A stretch of DNA of 64,000 bases from Alphaproteobacteria bacterium (GTDB lineage Bacteria; Pseudomonadota; Alphaproteobacteria; Micropepsales; Micropepsaceae), in the NCBI GenBank assembly GCA_021325375.1, contig JAJPHG010000037.1, positions 1-64,000 of the forward strand, read 5' to 3'. The first letter of the stretch is position 1. Each line of letters begins with the position of its first letter. The notes beneath the pieces were generated by a model, which worked only from the letters and a program-made list of their open reading frames with translations, did not search any database and was not told the DNA's origin. A program made the position numbers and the translations under genes. Shown piece after piece: positions 53,179 through 61,292 of the stretch.

Positions 53179-54860
53179 TGAGCGTCGACCGCGGCAAGAT
53201 AAAATGGAACGGCTGGGGATGGGCCGCGCATCAGGACGCGCTTGGCGCCCGCGACGAGGTGTGGACGTGGCTCGCGGCCGAGCTCGGCATGCCCTCGCTT
53301 CTCGCCACGCCGGCGCGCGCGCTGGAAGATATCGCGTTGCCGGAGCCGCGCCTTCCCGCCGAGACGCGCGCCAAGCTCGTCGCGATGCTGGGGCCGGAGC
53401 GCGTGCGCGACGATGCCTACGAGCGCGCGTTCCATGCGCTCGGCCGTTCCTATCACGACCTGTTGCGCCTGCGCGCAGGCGATCTGGCGGCCGCGCCCGA
53501 CGCCGTGCTCTATCCGCGCGGCACTGACGAAGTGCTGGCGCTCCTCGCCCTCGCGGCCGAACGCGACATCGCCGTGGTGCCCTATGGCGGCGGCACCAGC
53601 GTCGTGGGCGGCGTCAGCGGCACGCGCGGCGCGTTCCCAAGCCTCGTCACGCTCGACCTGTCGGGCATGGACCGACTGCTGGACATCGACGTGGCGTCGC
53701 GCACCGCGACGGCGGAAGCGGGCATCTACGGCCCCGCATTCGAGAAAGGCTTAGCTGCGAAAGGACTGACGCTCGGCCATCACCCGCAATCGTTCGAGTT
53801 CTCGAGCCTGGGCGGATGGATCGCGCATCGCGGCGCGGGACAAGGATCGAGCCGCTACGGCCGCGCGGAGGACTGGCTCGCGGGCGCCAAGCTCGCCACG
53901 CCCAAGGGTTTGCTCGACACCAACGGCTTTCCCGGCTCGGCGGCGGGCCCGCAATTGAACGACATCGTGCTGGGCTCCGAAGGCGCGTTCGGCATCGTCA
54001 CCGAGGCGACGGTGCGCGTGCATCCCGCGCCGGCGGCGAGCGACTGGCGCGGATACCTGTTCCACGATTTCGCGAGTGGTGCCGCCGCCATCCGCGCCGC
54101 GGTGCAGGACGAGATTCCGGCAACGATGCTGCGGCTGTCCGACACGCAGGAGACGCGCTTCTATCGTACCTTCGGCGCGCTCGGGAAACAGCGCGGGCTC
54201 AAGGACCGCTTCGCCGATTTCTATCTCGGCCGGCGCGGTTTCGATGCGAAGGCCTGCGCGCTGATCGCGGGCTTCGAGGGCGATCCCGATGCGGTCGAGC
54301 TCGCGCGCATGCGGTTCGGCCGCCTGGCGCAGAAGAAGTTAGGCGCGCTGGAGCTTGGCCGCTCCCAAGGCGAACGCTGGCGCGAAGGCCGTTTCCACGG
54401 GCCTTACATGCGCGATCCCATGATGGATCGCGGCATCGGCGTCGATACGCTGGAGACGGCGGCGCGCTGGTCCAGGATCGACGCGCTCTACGCCGCGGTG
54501 CGCGACGCGCTCGACAAGGCGATGCGCGAGACCGCGCCGCGGCCGGGCGCGCATGGCGTCGTGCTCTGTCACATCTCGCATTCTTATCCCGACGGCGCGA
54601 GCCTCTATTTCACCTATATCTTCCCGCGCAATCTGAGCGGCGAGATCGCGCAATGGCAGGCGATCAAGAAAGCCGCCTCCGACGCCATCGCCGCGAACGG
54701 CGGCACGATCAGCCATCACCACGGCGTCGGCGAGGATCACCTGCCCTGGATCGCGCAGGAAAAAGGCGCGCTCGGCATCGACGTCCTGCGCGCGATCAAG
54801 AGCGCGCTGGATCCGAAAGGGATACTCAATCCGGGGAAGCTGATACCACCCTCCCCTTGA
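53178..54860 (+). CDS. FAD-binding oxidase, alkyl-dihydroxyacetonephosphate synthase-like
   Basis: The 560-residue protein has the PCMH FAD-binding domain (VVPYGGGTSVVGGVSG, GSSRYGRAEDWLAGAK, GSEGAFGIVTEATVRVH) and the C-terminal oxidase domain with HHHGVGEDHLPWI. It resembles AGPS, which swaps the acyl group of acyl-DHAP for a fatty alcohol to form the ether bond. The N-terminal KIKWNGWGW is also AGPS-like. The stop and the last residues (PPSP) come from the adjoining repeat element. Whether it makes ether lipids is inferred. Confidence 0.85.
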   Translation: MSVDRGKIKWNGWGWAAHQDALGARDEVWTWLAAELGMPSLLATPARALEDIALPEPRLPAETRAKLVAMLGPERVRDDAYERAFHALGRSYHDLLRLRAGDLAAAPDAVLYPRGTDEVLALLALAAERDIAVVPYGGGTSVVGGVSGTRGAFPSLVTLDLSGMDRLLDIDVASRTATAEAGIYGPAFEKGLAAKGLTLGHHPQSFEFSSLGGWIAHRGAGQGSSRYGRAEDWLAGAKLATPKGLLDTNGFPGSAAGPQLNDIVLGSEGAFGIVTEATVRVHPAPAASDWRGYLFHDFASGAAAIRAAVQDEIPATMLRLSDTQETRFYRTFGALGKQRGLKDRFADFYLGRRGFDAKACALIAGFEGDPDAVELARMRFGRLAQKKLGALELGRSQGERWREGRFHGPYMRDPMMDRGIGVDTLETAARWSRIDALYAAVRDALDKAMRETAPRPGAHGVVLCHISHSYPDGASLYFTYIFPRNLSGEIAQWQAIKKAASDAIAANGGTISHHHGVGEDHLPWIAQEKGALGIDVLRAIKSALDPKGILNPGKLIPPSP

Positions 54861-54976
54861 GGGAGGGTCGACAATTTGCGAGCGCAGCGAGCAAATTTCG
54901 GGGAGGGGTCATCGCCCAAGCTCACCCCTCCCCGAAAAATGCTTCGCATTTTTCGACCCTCCCTCAAGGGGAGGGT
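54848..54976. repeat. 129-bp inverted-repeat element, family B copy 2
   Basis: Same ends and length as the copy at 5129-5257, differing mainly in the centre (CATCGCCCAAGCTCA in place of TTTCTCCGCACCG). It sits between the convergent ends of the AGPS-like and hydrolase genes, supplies the AGPS-like stop codon, and reaches to four bases from the hydrolase stop. Confidence 0.9.
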
Positions 54977-54980
54977 CGGG

Positions 54981-55916
54981 TCAGTCCGCCGTCACGCTTG
55001 CCTTTAACGCAGCACTCGCCGCTGCGACGGCTTCGCGGGCCTTCGGGATCAACCCGCGCAGGCTGAAGAAGCCGTGGATCATGCCGGGGTAGTTCACGTA
55101 AGTGACCGAAACGCCCGCGGCGTCGAGCTTGTCGGCGTAGGCTTTGCCCTCGTCGCGCAGCGGATCGAAGCCTGCGGTCGCGACATAGGCCGGCGGCAGG
55201 CCTGCGAGATCCTTCGCCCTGAGCGGCGACATGCGCGGATCGGATTGCTGCGACACGTCGGGGCAATACATGCGCGTGAACCACTGCATCGACTCGCGCT
55301 CGAGGAAATAGCCCTTGGCGTTCTCCTCCATCGACGGCATCTCCGGACCGCCGAGCTGTGTCACCGGATAGATCAGAAGCTGGAACGCGATCGCGGGGCC
55401 CTGGGTTTTGGCGAGCTGCGCCACGACGGCCGCGAGGTTGCCGCCCGCGCTGTCTCCGCCGACGGCGATGGGGCCGCTTATGCCGAGTTCGCCCGCATGC
55501 TCCGCGACCCACTTCGTCGCGGCGAAGCAATCCTCGACCGCGGCCGGAAACGGATGTTCGGGCGCCAAGCGGTAGTCGACCGACACGACGCGGCAGCCGC
55601 TGCCGTTGGCGAGGCAGCGGCAGAGATCGTCATGGGTATCGAGATCGCCGATGACGAAACCGCCGCCGTGGAAGAAGACGAGGGCCGGAAGCATCGCCTC
55701 CTTCGCATCGACCGGCGTGTAGGTGCGCAGCGCGATGTCGTGCACGGGGCCCGGGATCGTGAGGTTGCGGATCTCGCCGATCGGCGTTTCCTTGCCCGCA
55801 AGGAGGCGCGACTTCATCGCGGCGCGCGCGGCGGGCGGCGCGAGTTCCCACAGCTTCGGCAGCGCCGCCGCCTTCATCTGGTCGAGCAGCGCGCGGACGT
55901 TGACGTCGAGTGCCAT
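54981..55916 (-). CDS. Alpha/beta-hydrolase, HSL (hormone-sensitive lipase) family
   Basis: The 311-residue protein has the HSL oxyanion motif FFHGGGFVIGDLDTHD, the nucleophile GGDSAGGNLAA, acid in GFDPLRDEG and His in GMIHGFFSL. Such enzymes hydrolyse short acyl esters. It overlaps its paralogue upstream by one base (TAATG). Confidence 0.9.
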   Translation of the reverse strand: MALDVNVRALLDQMKAAALPKLWELAPPAARAAMKSRLLAGKETPIGEIRNLTIPGPVHDIALRTYTPVDAKEAMLPALVFFHGGGFVIGDLDTHDDLCRCLANGSGCRVVSVDYRLAPEHPFPAAVEDCFAATKWVAEHAGELGISGPIAVGGDSAGGNLAAVVAQLAKTQGPAIAFQLLIYPVTQLGGPEMPSMEENAKGYFLERESMQWFTRMYCPDVSQQSDPRMSPLRAKDLAGLPPAYVATAGFDPLRDEGKAYADKLDAAGVSVTYVNYPGMIHGFFSLRGLIPKAREAVAAASAALKASVTAD

Positions 55917-56848
55917 TATTTCGCTCCCAGGCCCTTGGCGACCGCCTTGGCCGCGGCGGTCACCGCCTCGCGCGCCTGCGGCAGCACACCCTGCATGTAG
56001 ATGAAACAGTGCACGAGATCGGAATAGTCCGCGACCTCGACCTCGACGCCGGCGTCACGCAGCTTGCGCGCATATGCCAGCCCCTCGTCGTGCAGCGGAT
56101 CGAAGCCGCCGAGCATCACATAGGCCGGCGGCAGGCCTTTGAAGTCCACCGCGTTCAGAGGCGAGACGCGCGGATCGGATTTGTCCTGGCCGGCTTGGAT
56201 GTAGTGGCCAAAGAACCAGTCCAGCGTCGGCTTGTCGAGGAAATAGCCGATCGAGAATTCCCGCAGCGATCCGGTCTCGCCGCCGATCTGGGTGACCGGG
56301 AACAGAAGCATCTGGAACGCGATCTTGGGGGCGCCTTTGGCTTTCGCGTGCTGGGCGACTTCGGCCGCGAGCGCGCCGCCCGCGCTGTCGCCGCCGACGG
56401 CGATGCGGTTGGCGTCGACGCCGAGCTCCATCGCATGCGCCTCGATCCATCCGACCGCGGCGATGGCGTCGTCGAGGGCGGCGGGAAATTTGCTCTCCGG
56501 CGCGCGGCGGTAGTCGACCGCGATGACCGCGAAGCCGCCATCATTGGCGAACTCGCGGCAAAGCCCGTCATGCGTCTCCAGATCGCCGATGACGAAGCCG
56601 CCGCCGTGGAAATAGACGAGCACGGGCAACGGCTCGCCGCCCGACGCCACGGGCCGGTACATGCGCATCGCCACGCCGTCCGCGCTCAGATTCTTGACGC
56701 TGCCGATGGGCACGTCCTTCGGCCCGATCATCTGCATCATGGCGACGAACATCGCGCGCCCTTCCGCAGGCGCCAGGTCGAACATCTTCGGCCCCGGCAT
56801 CAGCGCCATCTGGTCGAGGAAAGCTTTCACCAAGGGATCGAGAGGCAT
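55916..56848 (-). CDS. Alpha/beta-hydrolase, HSL family, tandem paralogue
   Basis: The 310-residue protein has YFHGGGFVIGDLETHD, GGDSAGGALAAEV, GFDPLHDEGLAY and LVHCFIYM for the catalytic triad. MPLDPLVKAFLDQM at 56848 is the likely start; the ATG at 56911 adds residues unlike the family. With its neighbour it forms a second tandem hydrolase pair in this region. Confidence 0.9.
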   Translation of the reverse strand: MPLDPLVKAFLDQMALMPGPKMFDLAPAEGRAMFVAMMQMIGPKDVPIGSVKNLSADGVAMRMYRPVASGGEPLPVLVYFHGGGFVIGDLETHDGLCREFANDGGFAVIAVDYRRAPESKFPAALDDAIAAVGWIEAHAMELGVDANRIAVGGDSAGGALAAEVAQHAKAKGAPKIAFQMLLFPVTQIGGETGSLREFSIGYFLDKPTLDWFFGHYIQAGQDKSDPRVSPLNAVDFKGLPPAYVMLGGFDPLHDEGLAYARKLRDAGVEVEVADYSDLVHCFIYMQGVLPQAREAVTAAAKAVAKGLGAK

Positions 56849-56916
56849 CACTGTCCCAGCCACGTGTTGCGGGGCGGAGTGTGGACGGATTGCCAAGGAC
56901 CACGCAAGCACAGCCC

Positions 56917-56937
56917 ACCCTCCCCTTGAGGAAGGGT
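56917..56937. repeat. Solo arm of a family B repeat
   Basis: These 21 bases differ from the 129-bp element's end arm by one base (ACCCTCCCCTTGAGGAAGGG plus T). It lies beside the 3' end of the 70-residue gene. It may be a degraded copy or a stand-alone hairpin unit. Confidence 0.6.
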
Positions 56938-56943
56938 TGAAGG

Positions 56944-57156
56944 TCAGTGCAACACGATCGCCCGGTCCGGATCGAGCCGCGCGAGCGCGATGTCGTCGAG
57001 CAATACCGAAAGCGTGAACCAGAAGCGCGCGCGTTCGACGGCGCCTTCGGCCTCGAAGGAGATCACGGCGCGGCGGGCGTAGTCGCGCGCGGCATCGCCA
57101 TGCTCGGCCGCAAGGTCGGCGGCAAGGCGGCAGAGGTCTGCGGCATTCATCTCCAT
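56944..57156 (-). CDS. 70-residue helical protein, unknown
   Basis: MEMNAADLCRLAADLAAEHG, RAVISFEAEGAVERARFW and LSVLLDDIALARLDPDRA make an almost all-helical small protein. Proteins of this look are common in Bradyrhizobium-like genomes. It lies downstream of the feruloyl-CoA-synthase-like gene by 34 bp on the same strand. No clear ribosome-binding site. Function unknown. Confidence 0.6.
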   Translation of the reverse strand: MEMNAADLCRLAADLAAEHGDAARDYARRAVISFEAEGAVERARFWFTLSVLLDDIALARLDPDRAIVLH

Positions 57157-57190
57157 GCCGCCAGGTTAGGAAAACAAGGTGACTATTGCG

Positions 57191-59047
57191 TTAAGGCACC
57201 TCGATCACCTCGGGCCCGCCCGCGTACAGCATGTCGACCAGCGCCGCCCGCCGTTCGAGCGTCGCGCGCTGGTTGACGTAGCCCTTGTCCGTGATCTCGT
57301 GGCCGTCGATGGAGGGCGGCTCGGCCATCAGGAGCACGCGCTTGATCCGCGACGAGCTTCCCGACTGCGCCTTGTTGTGCGCGGCGAACTTGTCGCGCAC
57401 GAAATCGCGCAGCTTCGGGTCGGCGAGGATCTCGTCGATGTTGGACTTGCCCGTGAGCTGCATCGCGGCCTGGACGTTCGGCCACGCCAGCAGCGCCACG
57501 AACGGCTTGTCCTGGCCGCAGACGACGCAGTCGAAGATCACCGGCGACGCCGCGGCTACGGCCTGCGCGCGCAAGGTGCCGACGCTGACCCAGGTGCCGC
57601 TGTCGAGCTTGAAATCCTCCGTCACGCGGCCGTCGAAGACGAGGCCCTTCTCGGGATCGTTCTCGTCGATGAACTTCGCCGCGTCGCCGAGCGAATAGAA
57701 GCCCTCCTCGTCGAACACCTTGCGGGTCAGGTCCTCGCGGTTGAGATAGCCCGGCGTGACGGTGGGCCCCTTCACGCGCACCTCGAGCTTGGTGCCGTTG
57801 GGCACGAGCTTGAGCGTGATGCCGGGCAGCGGCAGGCCGATGAGGCCTACGCGCTCGGTCAGCCAGTGCACGACCGTCACGCCCTGCGTCTCGGTCGCGC
57901 CGTACATGGTGGTGAACGGGATGCGCTCGCCGGTGGCCGCGATGGACAACGCCTGGATGCGCTCATAGATGTCCTGGCTGAGCGTCGCGCCGCCATAGCC
58001 CACCATGCGCATCTTGGCGAAGAAATGGTCGCGCAGGCTGGGATCGCGCTCCATCGCGTCGGCGAGCCAGCCGAAGGCGATCGGCGCCGAGCCGAAGCCG
58101 AGCGGCTTGATGTCGCGCAGGTTGCGGATCGTCTCGTCGAACATGCCCGGCAGCGGCTTGCCGGCGTCGAGATAGATCGTGCCGCCCGCGTTCATCGCGT
58201 TGTTGAAGCCGATATTGCCGGCGGAGATGTGGTTCCACGGCATCCATTCCAGGCTCTCGGGGATCTCGTCGGGATCGCTGGCCTCCGTTCGCAGCGCCTC
58301 CTGCGCCGCGACCACCGCGCACATCATCCGGTGCGTCTGGATCACGCCCTTGGGCATGCCGGTCGAGCCCGAGGTGAAGAGATATTTCGCCACCGTGTTG
58401 TGGTCGATCTTCTCCATCGACTCCGCGACGGCGGGGCCCGGGTTGGTCTTGAGGAGATCCTGATAGGACGTCGTCTCGCGGTCGGGGACCGGCATCACGG
58501 TCACGACCTCGACACCGTCGAGCGCAAGCGCGGCCAGGGCGCGGGCATAGATCGGGCCCTGCTCGACGAAGATCATCTTGGGCCTGGTGGTCTCGAAGAC
58601 GTGGCGCAGCTTGCCGTGATCGCCCGACATGATCGAATAGGCGACCGACACCGGCGCCACCGGCACGCGCGCCTTCATCGCGCCCAGCATCATCGAGCCG
58701 TGCGCGATCGAATTCCCCGACAGCACCATCAGCGGCGCGTCGGGCCCGAGCCCGCGCGTGAGCAGCGCTTGCGCGATCGCGTCGGCGCGCGCGTTCATCT
58801 CGCCATAGGTGATGAAGCGCCAATCGCCCGTGCCGCCACCTGGAATCGGCGTGCGCTCGGCGATGAATCTGCGCGCCGGATGCGCGGCGGCCTTCTGTTC
58901 GAAGAGATGCGCGATGGAGCGATGCATCGGGCCGAGTGGGTGGCGCGACGTGAGATACACCGTCCCGTCGGGCTTGCGGACGGCCTCAATGTCGGGCGCC
59001 TTCATCGGCAGCGGCTTGAACGGCGGCTGATTCACCTGGATATTCAT
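57191..59047 (-). CDS. Feruloyl-CoA synthase-like AMP-dependent ligase
   Basis: The 618-residue adenylate-forming enzyme has the ATP motif YLFTSGSTGMPKGVIQTHRM, TMYGATETQG and the hinge VFDGRVTEDFKLDSGTWVS. This last, with SLEWMPWNHISAGN, is typical of feruloyl-CoA synthases, which activate hydroxycinnamates. No enoyl-CoA hydratase/lyase partner is adjacent. GGGAG lies nine bases before the ATG at 59047. Substrate range is inferred. Confidence 0.87.
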   Translation of the reverse strand: MNIQVNQPPFKPLPMKAPDIEAVRKPDGTVYLTSRHPLGPMHRSIAHLFEQKAAAHPARRFIAERTPIPGGGTGDWRFITYGEMNARADAIAQALLTRGLGPDAPLMVLSGNSIAHGSMMLGAMKARVPVAPVSVAYSIMSGDHGKLRHVFETTRPKMIFVEQGPIYARALAALALDGVEVVTVMPVPDRETTSYQDLLKTNPGPAVAESMEKIDHNTVAKYLFTSGSTGMPKGVIQTHRMMCAVVAAQEALRTEASDPDEIPESLEWMPWNHISAGNIGFNNAMNAGGTIYLDAGKPLPGMFDETIRNLRDIKPLGFGSAPIAFGWLADAMERDPSLRDHFFAKMRMVGYGGATLSQDIYERIQALSIAATGERIPFTTMYGATETQGVTVVHWLTERVGLIGLPLPGITLKLVPNGTKLEVRVKGPTVTPGYLNREDLTRKVFDEEGFYSLGDAAKFIDENDPEKGLVFDGRVTEDFKLDSGTWVSVGTLRAQAVAAASPVIFDCVVCGQDKPFVALLAWPNVQAAMQLTGKSNIDEILADPKLRDFVRDKFAAHNKAQSGSSSRIKRVLLMAEPPSIDGHEITDKGYVNQRATLERRAALVDMLYAGGPEVIEVP

Positions 59048-59131
59048 GATGTTAGCTCCCGGAGGCGCGAACCACAGTAAGCGCCCGTTATTCCCTTTAT
59101 ATCCCGCTAGGGTCGGGGTATTTTCCCGCCC

Positions 59132-60331
59132 ATGCAAGGCAATGGCGTGTTGCTCATCATCGGCGGCGGGATCGCTGCCTACAAGTCCTTAGAGCTGATC
59201 CGGCGCTTGAAAGAGCGCGGCGTCGCCGTGCGCGCGATCCTGACCAAGGCGGGCGCTGAGTTCGTCACGCCGCTTTCCGTTGCGTCACTCGCCGGCGAGA
59301 AGGTCTATGACGACCTCTTCAGCCTGACCGACGAAGCCGAGATGGGACACATCCAACTCTCGCGCTCCGCCGACCTCGTCGTGGTCGCGCCCGCGACGGC
59401 CGACCTGATGGCCAAGCTCGCCAACGGACACGCCAACGATCTCGCCTCGACCGCGCTGCTCGCGACCGACAAGCGCGTGCTCATGGCGCCCGCGATGAAT
59501 GTGCGGATGTGGAATCATCCGGCGACGCAGCGCAACCTGGCCACATTGAAGGACGACGGCGTGATCTTCGTCGGCCCCGGCGACGGCGAGATGGCCTGCG
59601 GCGAGTTCGGGCCGGGCCGCATGGCCGAGCCGCTGGAGATCGTCTCGGCCGTCGAAGCCGCGCTGGCGCTTCCCGGTCCCCTCTCCGGCATGAAGGCGCT
59701 GGTGACCGCGGGCCCGACGCAGGAGCCGCTCGATCCCGTGCGCTTCATCGCCAACCGTTCGTCCGGCCGCCAGGGCTATGCCATAGCGGACGCGCTCGCC
59801 CATGCCGGTGCCGAAACCATTCTGGTGTCCGGGCCGGTCGCCATCGCACCGCCGCCGCGCGTAAAACTGCTGCGCGTCGAGACGGCGCGCGAGATGCTGG
59901 CGGCGTGCGAGTCCGTGCTGCCGGTCGACGTCGCGGTGTGCACCGCGGCCGTCGCCGATTGGCGGCCGCAGACGCTGGCGAACCAGAAGATCAAGAAGGA
60001 CGGCAGCGAGCCCAAGATCACGCTCACCGCCAACCCAGACATCCTTCAGACGCTCTCGCACGGGGCGCGGCGGCCCCAGCTCGTCATCGGCTTCGCGGCC
60101 GAGACGGAGAACGTGGTGGCCTATGCGCAGGCCAAGCGCGCGCGCAAGGGCTGCGACTGGATCGTCGCCAACGACGTGAGCCCTTCCACCGGCATCATGG
60201 GCGGCGAGAGGAACACGGTGCACCTGATCACATCCTCGACGACGGAGAACTGGCCAGAGATGGACAAGACGGAAGTGGGACGGCGCCTGACGGCACGCAT
60301 CGCCGACGCACTCAAGGGCAAAGCGGCATGA
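59132..60331 (+). CDS. coaBC: Bifunctional phosphopantothenoylcysteine decarboxylase/phosphopantothenate-cysteine ligase
   Basis: The 399-residue protein has the CoaC flavin domain (LLIIGGGIAAYKSLELIRRL, the NVRMWNHPATQ segment and GEMACGEFGPGRMAEP) and the CoaB ligase domain (LVTAGPTQEPLDPVRFI, NRSSGRQGYAIADAL, AAVADWRP). It makes 4'-phosphopantetheine in CoA synthesis. Coupled to dut by ATGA, the widespread coaBC-dut pair. Confidence 0.95.
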   Translation: MQGNGVLLIIGGGIAAYKSLELIRRLKERGVAVRAILTKAGAEFVTPLSVASLAGEKVYDDLFSLTDEAEMGHIQLSRSADLVVVAPATADLMAKLANGHANDLASTALLATDKRVLMAPAMNVRMWNHPATQRNLATLKDDGVIFVGPGDGEMACGEFGPGRMAEPLEIVSAVEAALALPGPLSGMKALVTAGPTQEPLDPVRFIANRSSGRQGYAIADALAHAGAETILVSGPVAIAPPPRVKLLRVETAREMLAACESVLPVDVAVCTAAVADWRPQTLANQKIKKDGSEPKITLTANPDILQTLSHGARRPQLVIGFAAETENVVAYAQAKRARKGCDWIVANDVSPSTGIMGGERNTVHLITSSTTENWPEMDKTEVGRRLTARIADALKGKAA

Positions 60332-60780
60332 ACCTCTACATCGTCCGTCTCCCTCACGGCCGGGATCTGCCGTTGCCGGCCTACGCGACCGAAGGCTCGG
60401 CGGGGCTCGACCTGCTCGCCGCCATCGACGGAGAGATCAAGCTCGCGCCGGGCGCGCGCGCCGTCATTCCTTGCGGCATCGCCTTGGCGTTCTCCGACAA
60501 ATACGAGGGCCAGGTGCGCGCACGTTCGGGTCTCGCGCTCAACCACGGCATCACGCTTCTCAACGCACCGGGCACCATCGACAGCGACTATCGCGGCGAG
60601 ATCAAGGCGATCCTCATCAATCTCGGCGAACAGACCTTCACGGTGACGCGCGGCATGAAGATCGCGCAGATCGTGTTCGCGCGCATCAAGCACGCCGAGA
60701 TCAAGGAGGTCGATACGCTGATCGAGACCAAGCGCGGCGAAGGCGGGTTCGGCTCGACCGACGAGAGGGACGACGACTGA
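60328..60780 (+). CDS. dut: dUTP pyrophosphatase
   Basis: The 150-residue trimeric dUTPase has all five motifs: GSAGLDLLA, RSGLALNHGI, NAPGTIDSDYRGEI, RGMKIAQIVFAR and GEGGFGSTDER. It hydrolyses dUTP to dUMP and keeps uracil out of DNA, in line with the uracil glycosylase at 25030. Confidence 0.96.
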   Translation: MNLYIVRLPHGRDLPLPAYATEGSAGLDLLAAIDGEIKLAPGARAVIPCGIALAFSDKYEGQVRARSGLALNHGITLLNAPGTIDSDYRGEIKAILINLGEQTFTVTRGMKIAQIVFARIKHAEIKEVDTLIETKRGEGGFGSTDERDDD

Positions 60781-61227
60781 ATGCTGAAACTGTCGCGCAA
60801 GACCCTGCTCGCGCTCGAGGCGGTGATCGACATCGCCTTTAACGGCCGTCCCGAGCCCGTGCAGGCCAAGGAGATCACCGCGCGCCAGGGCGTGCCGCAG
60901 CGCTATCTCGAGCAGGTCATGCAGCAGCTCGTGCGCGCCGGCGTCCTGAAAGGCGTGCGCGGCCCGCGCGGCGGCTATCGCCTCGCCAAGGAGCGCAGGC
61001 GCATCAGCGTCGGCGAGGTGGTGCGCGTGGCCGAAAGCCTGGACGAGGAAGGCGAGAGCCAGGTGCCGCATTCCGATCTCGGCACGCGCATCGTCACGCC
61101 CCTGATCGCCTCGCTGCAGGACGAGGTGATGGCCAGGCTCGACGCGATCTCCATCGAGGACCTGTGCACGCGGGCGCGCGCGGCCGGCGTGGATTGCGGC
61201 GGCGGCACTGCGGATTTTGCGATTTGA
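60781..61227 (+). CDS. Rrf2-family transcriptional regulator
   Basis: The 148-residue protein has the winged-helix Rrf2 domain (LEAVIDIAFNGR, KEITARQGVPQRYLEQVMQQ, GVRGPRGGYRLAKE). It lacks the three-cysteine iron-sulfur cluster of IscR; only two cysteines remain, near the end. That resembles CymR, a cysteine-metabolism repressor. It follows dut without a gap and precedes cysK, whose promoter region holds a perfect palindrome, so it probably controls cysK. Effector unknown. Confidence 0.88.
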   Translation: MLKLSRKTLLALEAVIDIAFNGRPEPVQAKEITARQGVPQRYLEQVMQQLVRAGVLKGVRGPRGGYRLAKERRRISVGEVVRVAESLDEEGESQVPHSDLGTRIVTPLIASLQDEVMARLDAISIEDLCTRARAAGVDCGGGTADFAI

Positions 61228-61241
61228 GACCGGATTGATTG

Positions 61242-61266
61242 ATACTCTACTGAAGTAGTAGAGTAT
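61242..61266. promoter_or_regulatory. Palindromic operator upstream of cysK
   Basis: ATACTCTACT (61242-61251) and AGTAGAGTAT (61257-61266) are perfect inverted repeats with a five-base spacer, 27 bp before the cysK ATG. TTGATT at 61235-61240 could be the -35 box, so a bound protein would block the promoter. The gene just upstream is an Rrf2 regulator, and Rrf2 proteins bind such dyads. Good candidate operator. Confidence 0.7.
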
Positions 61267-61292
61267 TACAACGACACATAGGGAGCCTCATC

